A stretch of 64,000 nt of DNA, from contig VZDJ01007747.1 of assembly GCA_008694505.1 (NCBI GenBank), forward strand, positions 37,417,201 through 37,481,200, written 5' to 3'. The notes below the pieces were generated by a model. That model was not told the origin of the DNA, did no database searches, and saw only the letters and a list, made by a program, of their open reading frames with translations. Origin of the DNA: Cyanoderma ruficeps. Taxonomy: Eukaryota > Chordata > Aves > Passeriformes > Timaliidae. Both the position numbers and the translations under genes were made by a program. Shown in pieces: positions 24,321-35,181 of this stretch (positions are counted from its first letter, which is position 1; the number at the start of each line of letters is the position of its first letter).

Positions 24321-24759
24321 TGTTTTGGCTTCTTTTCTTCTTCTCTGCCAAGGTCAGGATGAATAATACTCGGGAATCATCAAGCTCGGACTTGGAATGT
24401 TTATTATATCTTATCTATTTACAGTATTTACAGGCTCACAAGCTGTAAGCTTAACTAGCAAGCCAGAGAAACAAGGTAAAATGGAGAGCTTCTAGCTCTT
24501 AGCAAAGTTATTTAAGAGATAGTTACCCAATAACAAGGTGACACTTATATTATTTATGTTTCTGTCCCAATAATGACCATCAAAGGCCTGAAATGTGGAC
24601 ATTTTTCACCCAATTAGAGAAAACCACCCAAACCCATGAAGGAGAAGGAAGAAGAAGGCGAAGAAGAAGGACAAAGACAACACCCAAAGTCCTCCATCTT
24701 GACTCACATGTACTACTATACACTAAAACCCCAAATTCTACGTTCCTAGGATTCCAACA
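24321..24759 (-). mobile_element. Complete solo LTR of an avian endogenous retrovirus, probably class II (ERVK-like)
   Basis: The 439-bp element reads, on the minus strand, TGTTGGAATCC at its start and AAAACA at its end, giving the canonical TG...CA termini. It is flanked by perfect 6-bp direct repeats GTTCAC (24315-24320 and 24760-24765). Six-base duplications are typical of class II (ERVK-like) retroviruses. A polyadenylation signal AATAAA lies on the minus strand at 24405-24400, about 80 bp before the 3' end, as expected for the R region. A TTC-rich tract sits in the U3 part (24640-24672). No proviral genes are adjacent, so it arose by recombination between two LTRs. The exact duplication suggests a fairly recent insertion. 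The sequence resembles passerine LTRs I have seen, but I cannot give the family name. Confidence 0.9.
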
Positions 24760-24765
24760 GTTCAC
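24760..24765. repeat. Target site duplication, right copy
   Basis: GTTCAC directly right of the LTR, identical to 24315-24320. Confidence 0.9.
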
Positions 24766-26297
24766 CAGAGACAGGAGTTTGCAAGCTGTGTGGTACAGCT
24801 GTGGGTTAAAATATCACACTAGTTGGAATTTTCTGTGGAAATTTCTAGCAAAATTTTCCACATTTTCAGCCTTAGTTCAATGCAAGGTATATTCTAGGGG
24901 AATGCACATTTGATGGGGTCTGTAATGGAAATGATAACAAATGCCTCACTCCATGGTGAAAGTAGTTCTCTGATGAAGTTTTTAATCCATTTAGGAGTTG
25001 ACAAAGATATCACAGCATTCTCTGGGATCAGCCGTGTCAGGAATGTGAACCCCGAGCTAAAGGCAGTATTAGATAAAAGTTTTGGCAAAGGAGTCTCAGC
25101 ACTTTGTGTGAGTGACAGCACAGCTCTTAGCACGTGGGGCACATCACATCAGCTCTGTGCTGGCCTATGCCACAGGGTGCAATGACTGCTCTCACCGTTC
25201 TTTGCAAAGGACACCCAGGTAGGAAGGTTCCTTGATTGTGAACACTGTCCTAAATTTTCGTGACAAAAAATAAATCAACTTCAGTATAGAGGCAGCAATA
25301 GCGACACACAAGCCCATATAGGTGGTATTGGGCAGTAGTTGGATGCAGTGGCAGTTCTCAAGTTGTAGTATAATAATAAAGGAAAAGTGAAAAAATCCTG
25401 AACCTGACCCACATCTGTAGTTGATATGTATAAAATTTCTATGCTACTGACTCAAGATTAATAATGAAGACCTTTATATTATATGACAATTCAAATTATG
25501 ACAGTTCAATTAGCTCAGCTGGGGCCAGACTGAGATGCTGCCTCTGAGCCACTGAATCTGCTTTTTCTATTTGTCTGGTTTTGCTTACCCAATGATTATG
25601 CATCATGAGGAATAAAAATGCAAACAATTTTCTCTTCTGTAAGACACCTGGGGCCAGAGGGCCAAATGTGTCCAGGAAACACTTGAAGGACTGCTTAGAT
25701 TCTAGCTCTCCAAATTGGTATTCAGTTTTTGTCATTACCATGATTGAAATTTTTGTCAGATTAGAAGCCAAGAAAATAGGCTAATTGTTAGTATTTTCAC
25801 AATTTTCTCTTTCTACTTACATCATGGACGTTTAAAAGTTGTTTTTTCCATTAGACTCAATCTGTGTATTTGTATTAGAGGTCTCATATACTTGGTAGCT
25901 TCAAGCTTTTCAATAGGAGCCATTCCAGCTTTATCATTCTTTTTGTAAGAAAATATCTTGTGTTGCTTTGGAAATTATCTCTACTTAGATGATTATATAC
26001 ATGACCTACCTAAATGGTGCAGCAGTTTAATTAAATTAATAAATCTGGTTTAATTTCTAGAATTCCACATGCGTTTTCTAAGTCTCAGTTTAAGTTTTTC
26101 TGCAAGAGATCATTAATGGCTTCTAGAATGAAGCCTTTTCTGCCAGAAAGACTAGGTTGGCATCTTAGTTGACACCTGATTGCTTGGTGTACTGTCTTGT
26201 TGAGCAACAAGTTAGACAAAGTCAATTTGTGCTGTTAAATAACACCAGCCCATGACACAGGTATGAGCATTGGATCACAGCCATCAGTCACCATCCA
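24766..26297. other. Gene-free single-copy DNA
   Basis: No element or convincing exon recognised. Open frames of about 90 codons on both strands lack motifs. Confidence 0.55.
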
Positions 26298-26412
26298 CAG
26301 AATCACAGGACGGGTCAGGTTGGAAAGGAACACAGGGGGTCACCTGGTCCAACCTCCCTGCGCAGGCTGGGTCACCCCAGAGCAGAGGGCACAGGATTGC
26401 TTCCAGTTGTAA
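26298..26412 (-). mobile_element. CR1 LINE fragment, 3' end, minus strand
   Basis: Starts CAGAATCACAGGACGGGTCA, then GGTTGGAAAGGAACACAGGG, CACCTGGTCCAACCTCCCTG and CAGAGCAGAGGGCACAGGAT. This is the reverse complement of a CR1 3' terminus of a subfamily different from the 11532 copy. About 115 bp remain. Confidence 0.9.
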
Positions 26413-29227
26413 ACATGATTTCTGGTGATCTCTTGTAACCTACAAAAGCCCAGAATAACTTCCACATGGAAATCCCTTTGCACTGATAGTTTCAAATATG
26501 AGCTATGGATGAGTGACAGTGCAATTGAGGCACTACAGCTTTCACAACCCAGGAGTCAGTGTCATTTTCCCTGCCAGTGCCTCCCCACTTGGCATAGAGC
26601 TGGTGGACCTCTTGGGCCCAGGATGTACAATGATCAGCTCAGTGATGTACCTTGGGACATAGGAGGATAGTAGCTGATTTTGCTTCTATCTGCTGACTTC
26701 TACAAGCCAACTTCTATTGAGTTCATTACTGCTTGGTCTGAAGAATATTTGTGTAGACAACCCTTTTCTATGAAGCTAGGAACTCTAGAGATGAAACAAT
26801 TTTGGATCCCAGAACTGCCTACCAAAATGTTTGAAAGATGGGTCAAGCAGAAAGACGATGCTCCATTGGGTTGTCCCTGTCACCAGACATGACCCTACCT
26901 GCTAGCATGGCAGCAGGATCCTGAGCAGAGCCGTAGGGAAATGCGGTTTCTGTGCTTGCTCCCCCTGACTGAAAGGATCCTCAGGGTTTAACAGGAGGGA
27001 AGTTCCTGGCTCCATTCCTGGAACAGCTCCCAGGGAACCGTGGAGAAAGTACCGCTCATACTGACACAAACTACCTTTGTGGTGTGACCAGGTCCTGCTC
27101 AGAGAGAACTGGCTCTTCTGGGAGATAGAGCACTTTCGTGAGGGATGTGGGTGTTGGCAGCTCCTGAAACACGAGCACCTTGCCCAGCTGGGCAAGGTGG
27201 ATATACTTGACCATGTGTGACTGAAGCTCCAGGCTGCTGAAACTGAAACTAGGAAGGATGGAATACCTGATATCTATTCGAATAGTAGCTACATATGCTT
27301 TTGTTTCTGCATCCTTTGTGGCAATAAAATAGATTTCCAAAGTTTTATTTTGCTAAGAGAAGTTGTTAAAGGCTGAGCCACAGCCCTTCAGCTGGGGAGT
27401 TGCAGAGCTGCTGGGATGTTGGCAGGTGATTGTGTGGGGGTAGCATGAGTAGAGAGGTGGTGGCAGTTCCTACATGAATAGAGAGGAGGGGATAAGAATG
27501 TAGACCCTTAGTTATAGCAGTGGACTCATGGAAAAGGAAGAGTTAACAGAAGGGACTGTCAGCATGGACATGATTTATTCCATGCATACAGCACTGTGGG
27601 AAGGCAAGGCACAGGTAGAGGAGGGGCTGTATTTAGGGAGGGAGGGGGTGAATGCTGCTAAGTGTTTGTGAAGGTTGTGATGGAAATAAGCATTTTCCAA
27701 ATTGCCACCTTCAGTTCTGGAATTAGAGGAGGCAGACAAGTGTGTGGGGCCATCTGTGCCTGCGAGGCCAGGCCGTGTGTGTGGGAACTGAGGGCTGAGC
27801 CCTGCTGGGATCCCTCTGTCTGCCATGAGGATGCTCATCGGCCATTTGGGTTGCACAGCAGGAAAAGGCACTACGAGCACTGTTGGTTTGGATTTCTAGG
27901 ATGTCCCTCAGTGTCCAACACCTTGTGGGCAACCAGCTGTACACACACTCCACTGGTGGTCATTGGAAACTGGACCTATGATCAATGGTCAAGGAGAAAG
28001 CAACATTTTGCATTTTATGGTATGTAGAGAGTGTTCCCAGAAACTACCTCCAATTCCAGGCAGGAAGGTCACATTTTAGGAGCGCTGCAGTTGTCCCAAA
28101 CTAGGAATTTCTGCCATGGAGCCCCTAACTGAGGCCAGCTTGCCTGGCTTCAGCCTGAAGAGTGAGGCAGGACTACAGATGGGCCATACGAGGCATGGAT
28201 ATTTGTCTGATAAGCATATGGAGAAAATGCTGGGATAGGGAGATTATCCAAGGCACACGGCAGGATGTTGTCACACCTGGTGCCCAGCACAGATTTCCAG
28301 CCTGCAAACACAGAACAAGGTGTACTGGAAGGTGTCATACCCTCCTGCCTGCATCTGGAGTGTGACCACTACTGGGGTCTCGGGGATTAACAAGAGCCAA
28401 AGCACATCAGAGTTGTGAGCCAGGGCTGGCTACTCACAATTTGTAACTTGGATGCAATGGCTGTGTTTCAGGAGTGGCTTTCAGCTGATCCAGTGGATAT
28501 GAATCAGTCTGTACTATTTGGCCTTGGAGCCCAAAGCCTTCTTTTCGCCAATATAAGCAAATTTGTCTAGTCTTACTGAGCTGTCTCTCAGTTTTTTATC
28601 TACTCTTTAGCAGAATCTTTAAGTTTCTGTCCTCAGAACTATAACTACAGGTCTTTGAGCAAGTGTACAAAACTTGTGGAGTATAAAAGAGTAAGAAAAG
28701 AGCAGGTAATAAGGAAAGAGAATTTGTGAAATTATTAACTTGTCAGTTCAACATCAATTAAGAGAAAAATTCTGGAATGGAAAAAATCAAACCATCTGTA
28801 ACTTCTTGGAAAAACATCAAAGAGCTGAGTAGCTGCCAACATGGTCCATTTGTTCAACCCAGTTCCCTTCTGTGACTGGGTAATTGCCTGTGGATAAAGG
28901 AGGCACATTTGATGTCACATTTTGAGATTAGTTGAGCTTTTGCTACTCCCTTGCATCACACTTTTGCAAATACGCACATAAATTAAATTAGGTGGTGAAA
29001 AGCCAAATGACTTGGATAATCAGGCTCAGAAAATTCATCTGATATCTGACCCAACAGAAACGTCAAATGAGTTTTCACAGGGTCTTTTGAATGGGATCGG
29101 GAGTTGGCCTACTATTTACAACTGTATCAGCTAGCTAGACTGAAACAGACTGCTAAAGCAGACTGGCTTTATGGCTAAGCTAGTCCTCCAGTCTTGATAA
29201 AGAATATAATCAGAAATGATAGCATTT
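26413..29227. other. Gene-free single-copy DNA
   Basis: No element recognised apart from the short G-run motif at 27623-27648. A 121-codon plus-strand frame at 27662-28027 overlaps minus-strand frames and shows no motif. Confidence 0.5.
27623..27648 (+). other. Potential G-quadruplex motif
   Basis: G-runs of 4, 3, 3 and 5 separated by 9, 1 and 1 bases. The long first loop makes it weaker than the motif at 41093-41121. Confidence 0.5.
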
Positions 29228-29443
29228 AGAATCAAAGAATGGTTTGGGTTGGAAGGGACCTTTTAAAGTCACCAAGTCCAAACCTCCTGCAATAAGCAGG
29301 CACATCTTCAACTAGATCAGGTTGCTCAAAGCCTCATCCAACCTGACCTTGAATGTTTCCAGAGATGAGGTACACACAACTTCTCTGGGGACCCTGTTTC
29401 AATGCCTCACCACTCTTGTCATATAAAAAATCTTCCTTATGTC
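29228..29443 (-). mobile_element. CR1 LINE fragment, 3' end, minus strand (first of two abutting)
   Basis: Starts AGAATCAAAGAATGGTTTGG, then GTTGGAAGGGACCTTTTAAA, AGGTTGCTCAAAGCCTCATC, CAACCTGACCTTGAATGTTT and CTTCTCTGGGGACCCTGTTT. This is the reverse complement of the CR1 3' part, about 215 bp, 5'-truncated where the next CR1 begins. Confidence 0.95.
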
Positions 29444-29446
29444 TAT

Positions 29447-29903
29447 TATAGAATCACAGACTATCCTGAGTTGGAAGGACCCACAAGGATCGTGGAAGGT
29501 CAGCTCCTGGCACTGCACAGGACCACAGCATAGTTCACACCATGGGCCTGGGAGCATTGTCCACGTGCTTCTACTCCAGCCCTCTGGTCATTTCTTTGGC
29601 CCTTATCTGGACACAATCCAACAGGTCCATGCCTTTCTTGTGTTGGGTTCCTCAGAGCTGGGTGCAGCACTGCGGGTGGGGTGTCACCAGGGTGGAATAG
29701 AGGGGCAGAATCCCCTCCCTCACCTGCTCCCCATGGTGCTTTGGATGCAGCCCAGGACACCTTTGGCTTTCTGGGCTGTGAATGGCATGGCTGGGCCAGG
29801 TCCATCTCTTTCAGCCTAAGTCCTCCTCAGCAGGTCTGCCCTCAATTCCTTCTCCTGTGTTGATACCAGGGGCTGCCCTGACACAGGTGCAGCACCTTGC
29901 ATT
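29447..29903 (-). mobile_element. CR1 LINE, 3' portion, minus strand (second of two abutting)
   Basis: Starts TATAGAATCACAGACTATCC, then GAGTTGGAAGGACCCACAAG. It continues through a diverged stretch to GGACACAATCCAACAGGTCC, GCTGGGTGCAGCACTGCGGG, GGGGTGTCACCAGGGTGGA and ACACAGGTGCAGCACCTTGC. This is a CR1 of a different subfamily from its neighbour, in the same orientation, with its 3' end only about 3 bp from the 5' truncation point of that neighbour. Open frames here (126 and 101 codons) are remnants of the element. Confidence 0.9.
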
Positions 29904-32900
29904 TTAGAGAGGGAAGGGTGAGGTGTTAAATTCTGTTGAGAGCAAATATGTGATGCGTGGTTCTGAAAGCTTCCTGGAAAACAAGATGGGGAATCATGGG
30001 ACTTCAAATATTATATGACTCAGAAGTGCAATGCTGGTTTTATCTGGCTTGAGAAGGAAGCAAATGTTGTATCAATAAGCATTTGTATTGCCAGCAAAAT
30101 ATAGAATGTACTCCCAGTCTGTTCAACATTATTGAGGCCTCAGTTGTAGTGATACATCCAGTACTCTCCAGAGAAATATGGACTCCCTAGAGATTTTCTG
30201 GCAAAGGAAGGCTGGAGTGATCATCTGGTTTAGAACTGAAGAGAAGGCTGAGTGCAACAGGTCTTAAATGAAGGCTGTTGTGAATCTGTTGTTCAACAAG
30301 CCTGTGATACACAGGGTGAGAACTCCTGCAATGGTTTAGAATCATAGAAAGGAAGGTGCTTGTGTATTTTCATTCCTTTTCTTAAGCTAACTGGGAAAAC
30401 TGTGTGAAACACTGTGATGGATTGCTGGAAAATCTGGGGGCACCTTTGCTTTGAAGACCCCACAGAAGCTTTGAGGCTTAGTCTGGTATTTTATCTGTTT
30501 TATGAAGAACTAGTTATCTAACAATTTTTATTGTGACAATGTTTAGGCTATATAAGGGCCAAAAGCCTAAAATATTAAGTGACATTTCTTGTCAAGAGAT
30601 CAGGAGTCTTCCTGGCTGAATTTTAATCTGGGTAAGGAAAACAAGACCTTCAACCAGAGGGAAGCAAATGAAATTGGAGAATCCCAAGTTTGGGACCATG
30701 CTTCTACTTTAGGCAAGAGGAGAAAGTGTTGGAAATTCTAGCATTCCAGCATTCCACCCTGCCTCATGCTATTTGCCCCCTTACATGCTGACAAAATGGT
30801 TCCAGATCTTACTGAACTGTTTTACACACTCTGATTTTTTATATAGTGCTGCATCCCACAAGTGAGGAACAAATTAAGGAGCACCCGTGCACTGTAACAC
30901 AGCTCTTGGGCCTCAGAGCAGCTGATACCTGTAGGAAAACAGGATATACTGGTGATACAAACCTCTTGCAACTTAGATTTGAAGGTCAGCAGCTCAGACT
31001 CCCACTGCAACCCAGCTGCTGTTTTCCTTGGCTGTTCCCTGGCTGGTGGCAGTTCTGATGGCAAGGGTACACAGGGAGATGAGAACGTTTTCTCTGTGGG
31101 CTTGGGTTTTCAAGAGCTGGTGAATGCTTCAGAGACACTTCATGTCTTCCTTTTGCTGAAAGCACAGGCCTGGTTGGCTATCACCACGGATTTTAGACAG
31201 AGATATAATGTGTGCCATGCCTGACAGGTCCATCCTGCCCTGGAGTGTCATGTAGATTATGTACAACAGCATCTAGACTATGCACCAAGTCAGGATCTTT
31301 TTTTCACTAGTGTGGCAGCAAGGTTATATCCAGCCCACCCCAAAAAGGGTCATCCAGCCCTTACCTAAATCTGTGGTATTTGTCTGGTGTGCTGTAATGC
31401 TCCTCACTGCTGATATGGCCTCTCAATAAAATTGATACTGATCTTTGGGATGATATGGCCCTTCCATGATTTGGTGCAGGAATTTAAAGTTTTGGGGATG
31501 TTGTAACAAGAAACCTCTTTTTCACTTCCCAATAAAAGTCTGTTGAAGCATGGCCAAGTCACCAGGCTTCACACTGCCCCTGCCCTGCTTGGGGAAGGCA
31601 GAACAGTTCGTGCAGGTCACGGAGGAGCAGGAGCTTTTATAGGCACTGCCTCCAGCTGAGCACAGCTCCTCATTCCCATGCAGCTGTGGTGAGCTGGCCT
31701 GACTGCAGAGCCCAGGCTGAGACTGTGGGGTACAAACAGGCACATAATTATTAATCTCTGCTAATGCCATCACTTGGCACCAGAACAGAGGAGTGGGTGT
31801 AGAGCATTCAGTGGCTTTTACCTAGTGCATAGCTAGAGCTCTCTAAAGCTTGTCTCAGTTAATAAGCACCTAATGACCTTCAGAGGTCACAGTTTATTAG
31901 GAAGAGAGTAGTCAAGCAAAATGTACAGGGACAAACTGCTACATTTCAAAAAGCCTCCATCTGTGTAAAGATCACTCTTTTCCCTCCCTGTCTGCTCTCT
32001 TTGGGGAGCAGAAACAGAACCACCGCAGGCTGAATTGTGTAGGTAAGAGGACATGGAGTTTGAAAACAGGTAGAAAAAAGAAAGAGAGGGGCTTTAGGAA
32101 AGGAAGAGAGCTACATGAGAGTGTGCTCAAGTAAAATCTGGAGATTTAGGCAGAATTCCCACATCTCTGTCCCTTAGTAAGGGCTTGCAGCGTGCAGGAG
32201 CTTTCGAACTCTGCTGTCCTGGCAGGGTGTCTATCAGCTTTAAATGTCAGAAACACAAACCTTTGTGATAGCTTGTGGTGTGGTGTCACTCCTGCTGCTG
32301 ATATTTGCCTTTACAGAACACAACCCCATTACTGACTATTTTTTAGGTCTGTGGTCTAGTCCTCCAGATCACAGCATAATTAAATTCTTTTTGAGAGAAG
32401 ATACCAGTGTGCTACATCATGTCCTATATTTTGCATGACATACTCTCTAGTTTATGTCTTTTGACCAATTTCTACTCTCTACGTGAGCAGTTTAATGCAC
32501 TGTAGATCTGCAGAGCTAAGTTTACACTAAAAGCCTCCTGAAAAGTCCCGACTTTGCAGCTTCAGGGCAAAGATGCTTTTATTAAAAACAGCCAGCCTCT
32601 GAAGTCTGTAGGAGACATACATAAGTGTGTGTTGTGGAGTAACCAGTGAGACTGTTTCCTGGAACATGAGCCTTTGTTTATTGCCTTAGAGGAGTAAGTT
32701 AGGTGATGTTTATACTGAAAAGCTGCACTGAGCTTCCACTGGGTGCAAGTACATGGGCGTGCATGGGTTTTCTATGGGAAGAGACCTTGGCTCCTGCTGT
32801 TTTCTGGAGCTCTGAAGTTGCTTTTAGACTCTACTACTACTTTTTATTGAGGTTCAGGAAGTAGGAGGGTGAGCTCCTGAGGTTCTTACGTGCCATAGCT

Positions 32901-32984
32901 TTGGTTTTACGGAAAGCTTTAGTGTTTCTGTTCTGCAGAGTAATCTGTTCTGCCTTGCAAGAGCATGGCTTGTACTTGTGTGAT
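29904..32984. other. Gene-free single-copy DNA
   Basis: No element recognised with confidence. A CTATATAAGG motif at 30549-30558 lies in a stretch with a vaguely LTR-like look, but neither ends nor target duplication were found. A minus-strand 83-codon frame at 31522-31773 shows no motif. Confidence 0.5.
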
Positions 32985-33067
32985 TCCCTGCTCATTGCAG
33001 GGAAGTTGGACTAAGTGACCTTTACAGATCGCTTTCAACCCAAAGTGTCCCATGATTGTATGATTCC
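32985..33067 (+). mobile_element. CR1 LINE fragment, extreme 3' end, plus strand
   Basis: CCCTGCTCATTGCAGGGAAG, TTGGACTAAGTGACCTTTAC and CTTTCAACCCAAAGTGTCCC, ending in the octamer-like ATGATTGTATGATTCC. Only the last 80 bp or so of the element remain. Confidence 0.9.
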
Positions 33068-35085
33068 AGTCTAGCACATACCAAACACATCAGGAGCTGA
33101 GTGCTTGGAGTTGTGCATTTTGACATGGTAGGAGTTCAGATGGATGAAAGGCTGGGAAAACTTCAAAGCCACCTTAAAGGGCATTCCCTATGCATTTCTA
33201 TTTAAAATTACACTTGATTAATTTAAACATCACTATACAGCACTGAGACTGGATTCTTTGTTCTTTGGGATTTTTGGGGTTTTTTTTGTTTATAACTTTG
33301 AAGTGGGAGGCTCTTTATACCACCATATCACAGGCACTTATTATATTATAGATGCTTGTAGCCTATCTCTAAAATTAAAACCTTTCTACTAGACAGGAAA
33401 GCTCAGTTTTCTTATATTTTTTGTCAATTTTTAAATTTTTTTTAAAAAAATTTTTATTGTTGTAGCAGTGGCAGAGAGGAGAATGCTTTAACTCCTGCTG
33501 TAAGCAAACGTCGTTTCTGGGAGAAACTGAACAGCTTTCCTACCTGAAGTTTTGCTTATAGCTTGGCACTTCAGGCTTCTCTCACTTGATGCAAAAACCC
33601 TCATCACAGCTAAGATGAGCATCTGGCTGCTCTCCTGTTGTCCTCAGGACAAGTGATCTACTGCCCTGGAGTTTTATTGTAGGTAAAGAGCTGAATTTAA
33701 CAGAACAGCAGTGATTTTACATGGCCTTTGCTCTAGCTTTGTGGGCCCCCAGCTCATGAAGGAAGAAAGAGAAGGTAATCACAATAAGTTTTCCTAAAAG
33801 TATTTCACTGAATAATTCAAAATCAACTAAAATTCAATTAATTAGACATACGTTCATATTGTTGCTTTTATTTTTAAAGTGTTACAAGATGGATTTGGCA
33901 TCAGAATGGATTACAAAACTGTAGGTAATGGGGGAGAGCCGAGGACTTCATATATCTAGCATGTATTCACACCAATACATGTTCCACCTATTCCAGGCCA
34001 ACAGATCTTTAGTGGCAAATGCAATTTAGAGGTTTTTTTAACCTAATCCAATGGGTCAGGTTCTAAGTATCAGAAAATTAGATTTAGCTCTTTGCCATGA
34101 GGGAGCCTCAAAATTTGTCTTAGATTTCTCATCTTGCAGCTCAAGGTTTAGTTGGGAACGTAAGGGATGGTGTCACTGGAGACAGTGAAGTACTGTCTGC
34201 AACAGTATCCTTTTCAAAATCATGAAAAGCATTTGCTTTTCCTTTGGGGTTTGAAAAAACATGTGTCACTTGTGGTGCTACCATAGTGTGAGAAAATGTA
34301 ATGTCTTCAATTTAAAAAAAAAAAGTTTGTTTTGGTTAATTACATTTGCTTTATAGTCAAAGGGAAGATTTTAGGCTGGTTAGAACTAAGACCAACTCAG
34401 AGATAGCTGTGCCCAGTGGAGGTTTATGCAAAGCTGCTCAAGGGGATGTGGAAACAGCTGGACATGAGAACTTGGTGCTTTTCATGGGCTAATTTTGCTC
34501 CTCACTGCAGGCTGATGAGGCTTTCCAGTGACTTTATGCAGTGAGTGCCACAGCCACATTACTGAAATTTTTCATGTTTGTTTCTCTTTTTTAAGCGAAG
34601 TAACAGTGCAAGTTGATCTGCACATCAGCAATGAGAAAAAAAACCTGACTGCTGCTCACCCACTAATCAAGCAGCAGCACTTCTGTCCCTTTAAGAAGAG
34701 TTTTTTTAATCTGGAGAGATTCTCTGTAGTGACCTCCTCGAGTCACTGTCTGAGACAAGAACCTTGTGTATGTCCTCTTCCTTGTGAGCTGGAAGTCACT
34801 TTAAATCTGCCAATACATTTGCTTAGCTCTCCTTTCAGAGCAGAGCCAGCTGTTCTTCAGGGTCTCTGGAGTATCTGCGTGTTCTCTCAAACTCGCCTTT
34901 CTGCCCAGTAAATAGGGACAGTAGCTAGACTGTTTCCCATACTAAAAGTTTAACAACCTCGGGTATTATTACATTGCTGAGATATGTCCATGGTCATAGT
35001 TCAGCCCCATGGCCAGGCTCAGCTCTTGGAGCAATTCTGGCTTGTGTCAGCCCCTGACACAGCCCATCCACCCTTGGCTTTTCAG
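33068..35085. other. Gene-free AT-rich DNA
   Basis: Contains a G/T tract at 33255-33292 and an A/T-only run at 33436-33460. A plus-strand 127-codon frame at 34528-34911 overlaps an acceptor-like TCTCTTTTTTAAG ending at 34595 and a GTATGT at 34768. The peptide in between looks like translated noncoding sequence. Confidence 0.5.
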
Positions 35086-35181
35086 AGGTGGAGACGCTTG
35101 GCTGACGATCGGTTCTTCTGTCATGACCCCGATGAAATCCAGGAAAAAGTGGAAGGGATTCTGTTATCTGAAATTAATTAG
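35086..35181 (+). CDS. Candidate short terminal coding exon, plus strand
   Basis: The acceptor CACCCTTGGCTTTTCAG ends at 35085 and is followed, in phase 0, by 31 codons and a TAG stop. The peptide is rich in charged residues (RRLADDRFFCHDPDEIQEKV, then a short hydrophilic end) and has no low-complexity runs. Four CpGs fall in the first 60 bases, against none in the preceding 100. A frame at 34596-34767 would join to it in phase (its GTATGT donor leaves on a codon boundary), giving a 318-base intron, but that upstream piece is unconvincing. No AATAAA follows closely. I recognise no family, and 96 bases are too few to exclude chance. Confidence 0.2.
   Translation, partial: RWRRLADDRFFCHDPDEIQEKVEGILLSEIN

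Noticed and set aside
29439..29819. A 126-codon plus-strand open frame
   Set aside because: It lies in the minus-strand CR1 at 29447-29903 and is not a gene.
30339..30360. AGAATCATAGAAAGGAAGG, resembling a CR1 3' end
   Set aside because: Only about 20 bases match, with no adjoining CR1 body.
30416..30640. LTR-like stretch with CTATATAAGG
   Set aside because: No TG...CA ends, polyadenylation signal or target duplication could be placed. A TATA-like string alone is not evidence.
32244..32438. Frame with a hydrophobic segment (FVIACGVVSLLLLIFAF)
   Set aside because: No splice site, CpG enrichment or family similarity. Hydrophobic frames are common in T-rich DNA.
34528..34911. A 127-codon frame with acceptor-like and donor-like motifs
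   Set aside because: The peptide is rich in residues from T-runs and A-runs and looks like translated noncoding DNA. It is mentioned only as a possible partner of 35086-35181.
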